43,147 bases of DNA, taken from Coleophoma eucalyptorum (Eukaryota; Ascomycota; Leotiomycetes; Helotiales; Dermateaceae). A program made the position numbers and the translations under genes. The stretch lies in assembly GCA_026120035.1 (NCBI GenBank), contig JALRME010000081.1, positions 1-43,147 on the forward strand, written 5' to 3'. The notes below the pieces were generated by a model. The model had not been told where the DNA came from and searched no databases. It saw only the letters and a list, made by a program, of their open reading frames with translations. Shown piece by piece: positions 1 to 10,757 of the stretch (position 1 is the first letter of the stretch; each line of letters starts with the position of its first letter).

Positions 1-107
1 TGTGTCCTTCGTACGAGACCTATAGGATATAGTCAATATAAGGTTATTGTGCTCCCAAACACCTCTATCCTGCCATTGATCAAACCTGTGTCTTTACAAG
101 TACTAGG
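1..107. repeat. Dispersed repeat, copy 1 (window edge)
   Basis: The first 26 bases match those at 29966-29991 exactly. Further shared blocks (for example ATCCTGCCATTGAT followed by ACCTGTGTC) come in the same order in both places. The left end is cut by the window. On the minus strand it sits where the neighbouring Fot1-like transposase should continue but no longer matches it, so it may be a separate repeat lying inside or beside that transposon. The repeat family is not recognised. Confidence 0.6.
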
Positions 108-109
108 CT

Positions 110-762
110 ACTAGAATAATAAAAGGTAGAAGAGCCCACCCTATCGTAGAAACTCCCTGTATTACTATAGCCTATTCTCTATTCCTAGGCTAGGCTAATT
201 TAGCCCTACTACGACCTTCTGTAGTTGTAACTACCATTCCAGGGAAGATTATACCTATTATAAACCCCGTTTCGTCAAAGTTATATATATCCTCGTCTAC
301 GATCCCGTACTTAGCTTTTGTATTCCGTACGAGCGCAAACCATGCTTTAATAACCTTCGGATCTTCGCATAAGGCTCTCTGGTAGTCGTATTTTCGAGTA
401 AAGCGTATACGAAGCTCTGGCTGGCGCTATACAAAGTTATAGGCCTAGCGCTTGCCAACTGGAGGCGCGTCGCGTACACGTAGGAGTTGATTTACTATAT
501 CTTCAACACTACTTAATCGAGGAGGAAATAATCGCGTCGCTAGTTTAATTATATAACGTAGAATAGCTTCTTCTTCGAGTATTGTAAGTTTCTTCGAGTT
601 TGGTGGAGAATCACGTCGTAGAAGAATTCCGGCGCGTCGCCGTAGGATAGTAACATACGAGATATTATAGGTCTTTGCTATAGCCCTAAGGCTTATTTTC
701 GGGGTCGTACGAAGTATTTCGAGTACAAGGTTAACTCTGCTTTCATATAAAAGCTCTATCAT
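110..762 (-). pseudogene. Fot1/pogo-like transposase, RIP-damaged fragment
   Basis: Read on the minus strand, this encodes the N-terminal half of a Tc1/mariner-superfamily (pogo/Fot1) DDE transposase. A helix-turn-helix region (SLRAIAKTYNISYVTILRRR) lies near the start. An RQPELRIRFTRKYD-type linker follows, then the first catalytic aspartate in NFDETGFIIG (about 255-275), then a degraded stretch like the family's QPGNREWVTVIQG. In-frame TAG codons replace expected Trp and Gln, which fits RIP transitions. The rest of the catalytic domain is missing, being off the window or replaced by the repeat at 1-107. The copy is not functional. Confidence 0.75.
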
Positions 763-818
763 GTTTCGTTGTAGAATTATAGTCTGTTAAAGTAAAAGTA
801 GCGTATTATACTAGAAAG

Positions 819-849
819 TGGTACACTCGCTTGTATGGTACACTCGCTT
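819..849. repeat. Two direct 14-bp repeats near the transposon end
   Basis: TGGTACACTCGCTT occurs at 819-832 and again at 836-849, a 17-bp period. It lies just outside the start codon side of the Fot1-like relic. Subterminal direct repeats inside terminal inverted repeats are common in such elements, so this probably marks its 5' end. The opposite end is not in the window, so the inverted-repeat status cannot be checked here. Confidence 0.45.
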
Positions 850-901
850 ATCATATACGTTATTGCTATTTTAGGAGAAGTTGCAATTTAAGGTAACAAG
901 A

Positions 902-3610
902 AAGCCTAGCGCCAGCCTATTTTTATAGAGGGACGGAGAAAAGAAGGAGCATCGACAGTAGATAGGACCAAAGCGGCCAAGGCAAGGAGACAAGCAGAGG
1001 ATACACCCCGAGGATCAAGAGGAGCCGGTAGGCCAAGATCCAATAGACGACAACAGTTTAGAGTAGGACGGGGAGGCCATAGGCGAAGGTGCATTTCACC
1101 CGCCGGGCGGGCGAAATCAAAAGTAGTTGATTGCCCAGAGATAAGACCGTGGATGGACATCCGAGCGAGTCCGAAAGATTATATAGGAGAGTAGTGAGCG
1201 GTAGATGGGGGTCAGGGTGAATATCAGTGCATGAAGGCAGATTGCCATTACCATTTCCCGCAAGTATTACCGTAATGACCGATTTGAGGAAGAGAAGTCC
1301 AAGTTAGAAGACGGGGATTGGGACGAGGATAATCCAGATGGGGATGACCTATGGGATTTGCAATCCGGGCATGGAACCTATAATGCAGGTATGATATATG
1401 CTAGGGAATTAATGGAGGGGGACAATAGCATTATTGGCCGTAGGGAGAAATTCCGACGGGTCAGCCATATATGGCATTATTGGTTGAATTTCCCGTCCGC
1501 ACACGAAGGGGTGGGTATGAGCGGGCGAAACAAGAGAAAGAGAGAGTTGTACGAAGAGGAGATGTAAGACGATCAATTGAGGAGGTGGAAGCGATTGAGA
1601 GGGGTCAATATCCACGAGGAATTAGAAGGTATATTTGGTGACAGAGCCGAATTCCGTGGGTTACAGGAACCAGCATTAAGGGCCATCATGAAAGGCAAGA
1701 GTCCCATTTTGGTCATCATAGGAACCGAGACGGGAAAGAGTTTATTGTTTATGTTACCAGCCAAGTGTGTTAGCAACGGGACCACTATTGTTATCACGCT
1801 ATTAGTTTCATTATAGCACGATTTAGTCGACCGGTGTTAGAAGACCGGGATTTCATGTATGATATAGGATTCGCGTAAGGCCAAGACCTAGGCACATTCG
1901 CCCACCCGGGTGGTCATAGTTACGCCCGAGTCAGCGGTTAGCAAGACATTTAGCACGTTTTTAAGCCGATTACAAGGGATGCATTAGTTAGACCGGATTG
2001 TAGTTGACGAGTGTCACACCGTGTTAGACAGTACGCTCAAGTTCCGGTCCAAGATAAGGCAGTTGGGGGATTTGGTCAGGAGAGAGGTCCAGATGGTTTA
2101 TTTGATAGCTATATTGCTACCGTACACCGAACCGGAATTTATGGAGATTATGAAGGTGAAGGCCGAGGATGTCCATATATTCCGGACGGTCACCAGTCGA
2201 CCCAACATTTAATATTCGGCATGGGAGTACGAGGGAGAGGAAGAGGCAGCCATATGCTAGTTGGTCAAGGATAAGTTGGATGAATTCCTAGCGTCAGCCA
2301 AAATTATTATATACAGCAGTAGTATTACTAGCACTAAGGTATTGAGTAAGGCATTATGGTACTATGCATATTACCGGGAAATTGGTAGTACACAGAAGAA
2401 GGAAGAGATTCGGAAAGAGTGATAGAGTGCCAATGGCCGGGTGATTATTGCCACTAATACATTTGGGTTGGGTATTGACTAGCTCGATGTCCGGTATGTA
2501 ATCTACGTAGGGCTAATTTACTAGATTCGAAGTTATGGGCAAGAGAGTGGCAAAGCCGGCCGGGACGGGGAGAGATGCTAGGCTATTATTGTTATACCCA
2601 AAGGGAAGCAAGAGGCATTATAGAAGGCACAGCGGCATCCCCGTAATCAGACGATAGATCGGATTGTAGGTAAAGTAGTCAGCGAGACACAAAGGAGAAA
2701 GATAGAGATACAAAAGGTCAACCGGTTGATCAGTAGAGCGCGATATCGAAGGATATATTTAGACGAAGAGTTAGACGGAAGGATAGATCGATTAAGGTGT
2801 GAGGAGGGAGAAGAGGTGTGTGATATATACTAGGAGGATGATACCGTATTGGCCAGGATGGAGCAGCAGAAGGAGGCATATAATCAAGCCCAGATGATAG
2901 ATAGTGGGATTGATATACCTAGTAGCGACCAAGTGCCCACCAGCGTTCGATAGAGCGACCCACAGACACCCACTCGGAGGGTCCAGTTCCCGCCGCCATC
3001 ACGTAGGTGGATGCCAGACACGCCGGCGTTCCCCAGTAGTGCCATCAGCGTAGCCGATCGGGACGAGTTTCAAGCGCAACAAAGACAGAGACAGCAGCAG
3101 CGGGTCAAGGTCGAGGAGCAGACCATGACGGAGTGCCAGGAGGTTTGGAGGTTAGAGAAGCAATTGGATCAATGGGTTCGAAAGTGTCCGATTTGCCACG
3201 TACGAGAGTGTAGTGGTCAGATATGTGACGTATATCACGAATTGGATGATTGTCCCGATCCCAGGCAAAGGTATGTGGTTGAGCAGGTGGAGATATTGCA
3301 AGGGATGGAATTCGAGGCATACGCGTATTGTTGGACGTACGGGGTGCCGCAGAAGATATATACGCATTGGGAGGAGGTCATAGACGGGGAGAGGCGTTTC
3401 CACGAGGTCGAAGGGATGCCGTATCAATACGACAGGATCGTTCGGCCAGCAGTAGCAGCGATGTTGATTATAGGGGAAGGATGTGGAGACAAGGTTATAG
3501 AATGGATGGGGGAGGACGGGGTTTTAGGTAATATAGAGGGGGCAAGCGGAGACGAGGTTAAGGAAATCAGGAAGGTTATGTTAACATGGCTACAGCAGAA
3601 GATAATTTAG
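902..3610 (+). pseudogene. RecQ-like (telomere-linked type) helicase relic, RIP-inactivated
   Basis: One reading frame can be followed from about 902 to 3610 with no frameshift, but it is cut by more than a dozen stops, almost all TAG/TAA where Gln is expected or TAG/TGA where Trp is expected. Motifs in order: a Q-like EFRGLQEPAL, a Walker A relic GTETGKS (about 1729-1749), a DEAH-box relic VVDECH (about 1999-2016), ATNTFGLGID (about 2452-2481) and motif VI as QESGKAGRDG with Arg changed to Lys (about 2539-2568). The open C-terminal piece 3011-3610 carries a Cys/His cluster (CPICHVREC, then further Cys and His, 3187-3260), likely zinc-binding. Upstream sequence (about 1230-1300) matches the N-terminal extension of the fungal subtelomeric RecQ-like genes. 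It would have been a DNA helicase, but this copy is dead. Confidence 0.75.
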
Positions 3611-3750
3611 GGAGGGTTAGAAGCCAGTGTTTTTATTAAGGTGTTTTATCATTTAGTATAGTATATAGACCGGATATAATCAAATTAAAGGATTCAGTTA
3701 TATATAAGAAGAGGAATATAGTATAGTTACAAAGCCAGAGGGCCAAGGTC

Positions 3751-3862
3751 AGGGTTAGAGTGATATAGAATAGAGAGGGTTAGGGTTATAAAGTATAAAG
3801 AAGGTTAGGGTTATAGTAGGGATTATATAGGGAGAGGCAAAATAAGAAGAGAGTTAGGGTTA
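3751..3862 (+). repeat. Interspersed TTAGGG-like motifs
   Basis: GGTTAGGGTTA occurs at 3778-3788 and 3803-3813, GTTAGGGTTA at 3853-3862, and GGGTTAG near 3752. The unit equals the usual filamentous-fungal telomere repeat (TTAGGG), but the copies are spread out, not tandem. They lie just 3' of the helicase relic, which fits a subtelomeric origin. Chance in a G/T/A-rich tract is possible. Confidence 0.5.
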
Positions 3863-4179
3863 AAGTTATAGGGTTTATTATATATTAAAGATTATATATT
3901 TGAGAGAAAGCCCAAATTTATATAGGAATAGTAATAACATTTTAAAGTTACGAGGAAATCCAAAGTTAGCAATTAAAGAGAAATATAATATAGATAGTTA
4001 GGCAACAAGTTTTTAAGTTAAAGGATTAATATATAATTGTTGGTATGCGTTTACAACGGGCAGACCTCGTAATAGCATCGTAGGCTTTAATTACAGGGTA
4101 TGCAGTGTGTTGTAGGTGGTTGTTGATTCTCTATATATGTCTATCGTAAATGGGGTTATATCCCATCAATGAATGCTAC

Positions 4180-4198
4180 CACGTGATTGGGTCACGTG
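4180..4198. repeat. Inverted repeat with CACGTG core
   Basis: The arms are CACGTGA and TCACGTG, separated by TTGGG. They are perfect 7-bp arms in the non-coding DNA between the helicase relic and the DUF3435 gene. Related TCACGTGACC motifs occur at three other intergenic places in the window. Confidence 0.6.
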
Positions 4199-4811
4199 CT
4201 AAGTATATGTCATTACAATCCGACAATAATATAAAGAATTTATTATATAAAATAACCAAGTTACACGGTTTCGGCTGCTGAATTCGAGGGGGTTCGGACG
4301 CTGTTTTACGCAGCTTCGACCGCATGCCTTACGGCCTGACGAAAGGCCTCTCCTTCACTTCCCGGGTCATTCTCGGCAGAAAATTTACGGGCCCAAGGAC
4401 GACTTCTCAACTTCTAAATCCCGCTGACCTAGATAGGATCATCCAAAGTCCAAATTTGGCTCCCCTCATCATCTGGCAGCTATGGCTTTCGCTCTCTACT
4501 CTTGGCCCGATGGCCCGCTTTGCCCTATAAATCCTCGATCACCCGCCGTTCCTGCTCTTCCACCTCCAACAAGCACCGAGTTCGCTCTCGAATACAGGAA
4601 CCAACACCCTGCTCCTACCGTTCATGTTGGCATTTCTTGTCTCTTCTCGCGTTCAAGCGTCGTACATACGTTTTACAAATTCTCCCTTCCCTCTCGTTCC
4701 TTCCTCTCCTCTTCGCAAGTACATACTGATCCCGACTATAACACGCTCTTTGCTTCTCGAACATAATTCACCACGTCCCCTTGCCCTCCTCAGCACCCCC
4801 CGACCACGACA

Positions 4812-7547
4812 ATGGCTCCTGTGTGTGAGCTCCCAGCACTGGACGCTCTCGATGCCCTCACAAACGTTGTCAAACGACGCATAGCAGGTAATCGAATCCA
4901 GAAGAAGATGGCGAAGACCACCCTTACCTGCGAAGACTATCGACAAATGCGGTTTGACTTAAATAAGCAACAGTTCATCTCTCCATTAGACTCTGACAAC
5001 ACCAAGGCCAGCATCCATTATATCAAACAGAAATTCATCAGGTATTGTAGTGTTCGAATCTTAGTGACCCGAACATTTGAACTAAAAGGAAGTAGGTGCT
5101 GCGAGCAACTCAAATGGGGAGAATGGCGGACAGCGCTCGAAAAACATAAATGTGACAAAGGGATGATAATGTCTTTCCTCCACTGGATCTGTGAAACTTA
5201 TCTCGCTAAGAGGCGGAAGAAAGGGAAAAGAAAGTCTGTCAACCAATACTGGCGGGATTTCAAGATGCTCTTCCGTCGAGCCAACGGCGCCCACGTTGAT
5301 GCTAATGATGCGGTTGAGGTCGTGAAGGTATTTCTATTCCCCTCTATCTTCATCTTACATCGATGCTTACTTGAAGATTAGTACATAAACAGCCAATTAA
5401 AAACCAAGTTTGAACTCGATACCTCGATAAAGGAGAAGCCTGTAACCGGACCGGATGACTTGCTGCTCTTGCTAGTTCAACACTGGGCACGTGATGAATC
5501 CGTCTTTCCTACCGAGGACGACCGACTTGACCTACCAACAATCATGCTCTTCCAATCCTACACCGGCTGCCGACCAGCAGAGCTCGTTCATGCACCAAGA
5601 GGAAAAGGCCTACCAGACCCTACTGAGGAAGAGGATACTTACGAGATCGATGCGGATACAGAGGAGACGTACAACCATGAGAGCGACTATAGTGGTGTTA
5701 TCAATACTGGTAGTCACAATTCTGCTACAAGAGGCGACCGGCCGCTTTTCCTTAGTAATGCCATGGACCGCTGCGAGGATAGTGACTTGATGGACAACAA
5801 TACAGGCGAGGAGGATCACAACTCCGATAGGCTGGATGATACTATAACAGAGAACACTAGCAATTGCTACACGACTAAGATCAACGAGTTAGGAGAGCCT
5901 GTGCGTCGATCTACCCGTCGGGACAAGCTCCAGGAGCTTGAAGGGTTTGAGGAGCCAGCACGGGTGTATAAAGCACTCTGCTACGAGGATATCTGCTTAT
6001 GGATAGCAAAGAATCCTCAGCGAGGAGAGCGGGACCTTCTTGCGATGGAGGTCACCCTTCGCCACCACAAGGGTGTCGATAACAAACCTAAACCGCAAGT
6101 TATCCTCTTCCCCTATTCTTAGCCCGAGCTAATTGATTATTTGCAGTACTACTTTCTTGTTCCGGGAGCACCCACTGGCTATCCTCTGTCCGATCAGCCA
6201 CATCCTAGCTCGGGCGCTGCGTGATAATGCGATCCTAGTTGATGGCTATACGACCGCCATGCCCTTTTTCGGTACCAATCTCCAGGATCCAGTCCAGGCT
6301 GTCAAGGTACACTGGAAGCCATCCATGCTCAAGGTGCCAGTCTTCCGGAGGTCTGTTCGGAAGCCTTCTGGGTTGGAGAAATCGATGACCGAGCCGATGC
6401 CATATTCGACCTACGCATTTTACCTAGAGCGTCTTGGGGAAGATACTGGCTTTGAAGAGAAATTGACAAGTTATTGTTTCCGCCGGGGCCTTGCAAACGC
6501 CATCAATGGTAAGTGTTTTAAAGTTTATCATTATATACAAACTGACTGCTAGCAGGTGCTGCATCAGATGCTGTACGCGACCAGATCATGAGGCACGATC
6601 CGTTGACTGGTGTCTTTAGCGGGTCGTATATCAACCACCGAGTCAAGTTTAACACGCAGGAGGCATTCCTCGAGAGAGACGTGTCTGACGATGGGCTCAC
6701 GCGGGCCTTTACACATGAGCATTCGATGCAACCCTGGTGTTCCTGGGACGGTGCCCCAGGAGGTCCTCCGTACACTCCCTCCGGACCCAGATATTGTTGA
6801 CCTAGAGAGTCGATACAAGAAGATGTTCAGCCGGCTGCGCAGGGATTATAAATTCGTCAAGCGCGCCCCAAGGAAGCTAGTAAAGGAATACCAGGATCTG
6901 AGCCAGGAGCTTCAAAATGCGAAGAAGAGTCTAAAAGATGAGATCTATCGAGAATTCAAGAAGGACTACATCTTTCGCTTTCATAACGAGCAGATGAAGA
7001 GACAACTAAACAAAAATACTATTGTTGAACCCTATGTTGAGCCTGTTGTCCAACATCAACTCGAAGAACGTACGCAATTACAACGGATCCTCTGCGACTT
7101 CGCTATAGATCTGAGTATTACGGGCATCATTAGTCGCAAGATCCATGCCATTAACCTCATGGTTGCGCTCGCTTCGCGGCAGGAGGCCCAGAAACACCGG
7201 CCCAATCTGGCCTACGAAGCTCCCGCAAAGGAAGAAAGTCCAGGTCCTGATCCCTTGCCCAAGCATGCCGGGTTCCCCCTCGTCTGCCTCAAGACCCAGT
7301 GTATTGTATACATTGGCAACGAGCGGTATCCGTACGAGAAGCGTACGCACGCCTTCCGTCGCGTCTCACATGTATGGACCATGTAGAGAACGTTCATCTA
7401 AAACATCGACCGGCGAACGAGAAGTTCGTCTGCGACCATCCCGTGTGCAAATCTAAAAATATAGTTCTCAACAACGTGATTCATTTCAAGAATCACGTGG
7501 GAACTGTGCACGGCATCAATCTTCGGGAACCAAGGTATGTAGCTTAG
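4812..7547 (+). pseudogene. DUF3435/FluG-type tyrosine-recombinase-like protein with C2H2-like tail, frameshifted
   Basis: This belongs to the fungal DUF3435 family, which includes the Starship captain recombinases and many 'FluG domain' proteins. Exons: 4812-5327, 5382-6094, 6147-6508, then from 6556; 5042-5095 is probably a further in-frame intron. The 6095-6146 intron is of GC-AG type; using its GCAAGT donor restores the frame into FLFREHPLAILCP. Tyrosine-recombinase residues are visible: Arg in TGCRPAEL (5571-5573), Arg in YCFRRG (6481-6486), His in MRHDP (6594-6596) and a candidate Tyr in GSYINH (6627-6629). A coiled-coil-prone basic region follows (about 6800-7020). A Cys/His zinc-binding tail ends it (7280-7530: FVCDHPVCKS, HFKNHVGTVHG). 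Frame jumps near 6712-6720 (after RAFTH) and 7368-7380 (before DHVENVHLKH) have no plausible intron, so this copy is probably inactive unless these are sequencing errors. Confidence 0.7.
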
Positions 7548-10500
7548 AATGGATTCTTTTTCAAGTGTCACGTTCCCATACACAAATAGACAATCGGACT
7601 TAGGACGAAGCCGAGCTTAGAAGAACCTGCTATCATTCTGTCACTTCACATTCGACTTTCAATCAAAGTTTTCGCTAGCAGCGTCTGACCAATCTGGGTA
7701 ATTGGCGTCGTGGGCTTTAAAAAGGGATCGGATCAAGTGCAAGGTCTGTCAAAGGTATCATCTTAGTATTAAGCCGCACGGCTAGATAGTTTGGCTATGC
7801 CTTTCTTTTATTCACGATTGTGAATTGTTAGGTAAAGATTGGAAATAGCACTTTGTTACCCCTATACCACAGCTAATTGTAGTTTAATATCCTCTAGCTT
7901 CTTGTTGGAATATTGTTATTAGATCCATCACGTACAGTCACGTGGCATATGTTCGCTCGAATTAATGTTATGTGATGAATAAGTGGAGAGGCATATATTA
8001 CTCTCATCTCTTATTGCTTAATCAGTCGGACTATATAAGGTATTACGTATTAAAGCCAGAAGGCCATATGTAATGTTGGATATAGGTTCATGAGGCCAGA
8101 TTCTATAGTACTAAGGAGACTAATGACCTACTTAGCTTCTGCTATCTCTCCCTTTTTGTACTCTATGATATGCAACGCAACACATAACTTAAAAAAGTAA
8201 AGAAACAAATACATGCTCTAATCATCATAAAATAGGCCAACCTTGGTATAATGCAAAGAAGATGCAGGCGAAACACAGTTGCTGAAAACACCCGATAATT
8301 GGAGTTCGGCTGTTGCTTCACTCCTCGAAATGTACTGCACTACCGTTGCGTCGATCACCGTTGCATTGCTCCTGTTACTTCTCGCTTGATTCTTGTAGAG
8401 GCGTTTCTGCTCCATGCTTCGGGGGCCCTCTCTTCCAAAATTGACAACAGCTTGCGCAAGACTGGCATGCACAATGGTATATTTCCTATTAGCATTCCTG
8501 TGCTGCTTTCTCATATATACCAACTTCCCTAGTTCTGACTATCTAGCTGCGTGAAGCTAAAGTACTTTGTCAAGATCGCTGCCAATATCTTCCCGTCAAG
8601 TTAATACCGATTCTTCCTTGACTAGATTTCAAACTTACTACGAAAAGTCCTAGACCAAATACTCGAAATAGAAGTGTAAACTAGCATAGGTATCACGGGA
8701 AGTCTTGAATTGATCGGTCTCAGTAAGAGCGCTGCCCCCGGATTGTTTGGTTCGTAATCTAGCGAACTTCTTCGTTAAAAGCCTAGGTGGACACGTGCTG
8801 GTATTCAACTATCATACGTCAGTAAAACTTTCCTGCTAACCTAAATGACCAGACTCTACACCTTTTACTCTTTTCATTTCCTTGGATTATTCATTAGCAA
8901 GGGCGATAGACCATAAGATTCAGTCTGACTTTGGTTCTGGGCGGGTTTGTCGGAAACTCTTGAACACTTCACTCTTTAGAGTTCTTCATAGTGCCCACTG
9001 ACGAGACTGGATTGCTTCCTGTGCTAGGTGCACCGTTGTGAGGTGCCGTCGCACGACGCTCGAGCTCGCGCAGATAGCTTCAGTGGTCATTAGCGCGAAG
9101 TCATGTACCGCTGGTAATGCTTTTGTGGTAAGCAACCCTTCTGAAATTACAATCCTCTATCTGCTTCATCAAACATACAAGTTTGACCTCGATTTACGCA
9201 TTTCAGACATAGAGCTGTGCCTAAGCATTTCACTTTCCGCCGTCCATATTCTCGACAGCCTCGTCGCAATAGTTTAGGAAGCAAGAAAGCGCTTGAAGAA
9301 TGGGAACACACGCGGCCGGATGTTGAGGACACCAATTTGGCTCCCAGCTAAATAGCCTTTCGAAATCAATGATGATTCACCAGACATCGAGGCTGATTGG
9401 TCCGTTACAAGATGGCCCAAGAAGCGATAACATAAAGAGGCAGGTATTCAATTCAGGCTCTTCAGAAAAGTCCGATAGACGACCCAATATACCATCGACC
9501 TTGTGACTCACTCGGTGTCGCTAGCAGCCGCGCATAGCTAGCTGCCTTTGCCGGGAAACTCCTTCTTCAGAATCCTAAATAGTCGACCTCCAATTTAAGC
9601 CACCCTTAGGCCTCTGGTGTTTTCGATTCAAGACCGACAGCAGCAGGATGACAATCTACAACTTTTGGCATATGCTTCATCAGTACGACTTGTCAGGCCC
9701 AAGAATCGAGCCGATGTCTTGGTGCAGCTGATAATTTATACTGCCACTCATTACCGTGGACTGTCGGATCCTCTTAATGTTTACTGTACAAGAAGATAGT
9801 GAAGACGAATTTTATTGATACCAAAGCATGATTTCGTCGCGTTGGACATGGTGAACTTGAAAAGGGAAGTGGTTGGAGTATGGCTTGGCAGGAAAGGCGG
9901 GCGATGGTTACAATGCTGAGAGTTGCCAAGGGACGGCGGTTCGGATATCTGCTTCGATCACTTGATCAACTCGAATGGAGTTCTCATCTTATTTTTGATT
10001 CTGGTTCAAATGGATCTTCTGGCTAAACCCTGCTGGGTATGCTTACGAAGCATTTATGGGAAATGAGTTCGGAGGCTTGAATCTGCCAATACTTGTGCAG
10101 TTCCATGTCCTCAAATGAGGTATGAATGATATGAAAGTCGAGTGGTATTCGAGGCGAGCAGTGCTGCCTTCGTTCTCAAAACACTAGGCACATCACATGA
10201 CCATACATTCAGTGTTGGGTTGTTACACCTATTATCTCTATAAATACGTGGTAGAGCGTGTCCCAACATGGCATACCGTTCGCAAAAAGCTAAAATTGGA
10301 AATTATCGCTCGGTTTGTAACGTATATAGCTATATATATCGCCAACACATAATAACTGGTATGTGTTGCAGTCACATGATAGCTTATTTGATGTGCTCGC
10401 ACATGTTCAGTAGACTTCATTTGAGTGCTAGGTATGATCCACTGACGTTGATCATCGTAGTCTTTTGGCTTAGCTGAGAGCATGTGTGAACCTAACCCAC

Positions 10501-10757
10501 ATCCTTACATCAGGACGGCGAATTTGGACCGTTCTCTAGTACGCTTTGTTGTTCAATCAAATGACAGAATTCTCGAGTGATCTAATGAATGCAGCTCAAA
10601 CATGTATACACCGCAGAAGCAGGTTACCTCCCCAGCCTGAGGACTATGTTACATTTCTAACAAATACAGACATCACAAACCCATCAAGCCGGCTACCGAG
10701 TTAGCATTAGCCAATAACTGCTCAGGATATCCGAGCCAGCTAATCGGATCTGATGGG
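7548..10757. other. Gene-poor 3.2 kb
   Basis: No convincing intact gene on either strand, only short chance ORFs. The one recognisable piece is a Zn2Cys6 fragment at 9147-9335. The last 500 bases should contain the promoter of the regulator starting at 10758. A TA-rich stretch lies near 10320-10350. Confidence 0.6.
9147..9335 (-). pseudogene. Zn2Cys6 DNA-binding domain fragment
   Basis: The minus strand encodes a recognisable binuclear zinc cluster: CREYGRRKVKC, then CLKCVNRGQTC and MFDEAD. The second cysteine of the usual C-x2-C pair is Tyr, and an expected Asp after RRKVKC is Leu. No regulatory domain can be followed downstream (toward 7.6 kb). I read it as the decayed first exon of a fungal transcription factor. 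Confidence 0.5.

Larger units (their letters stand above)
3611..4260. other. AT-rich tail of the helicase relic
   Basis: No gene is visible. The first 420 bases are rich in TA steps and poor in CA, as expected after RIP, and hold the TTAGGG-like motifs listed separately. From about 4030 the base composition becomes more ordinary. An inverted CACGTG repeat lies at 4180-4198. Confidence 0.6.

Noticed and set aside
4324..4766. Overlapping short ORFs upstream of the DUF3435 gene
   Set aside because: Pyrimidine-rich leader and promoter DNA open in several frames; no shared family sequence.
5046..5062. GTGTTCGAATC resembling a tRNA B box
   Set aside because: No matching A box, acceptor stem or anticodon arm around it; it lies in the probable intron 5042-5095.
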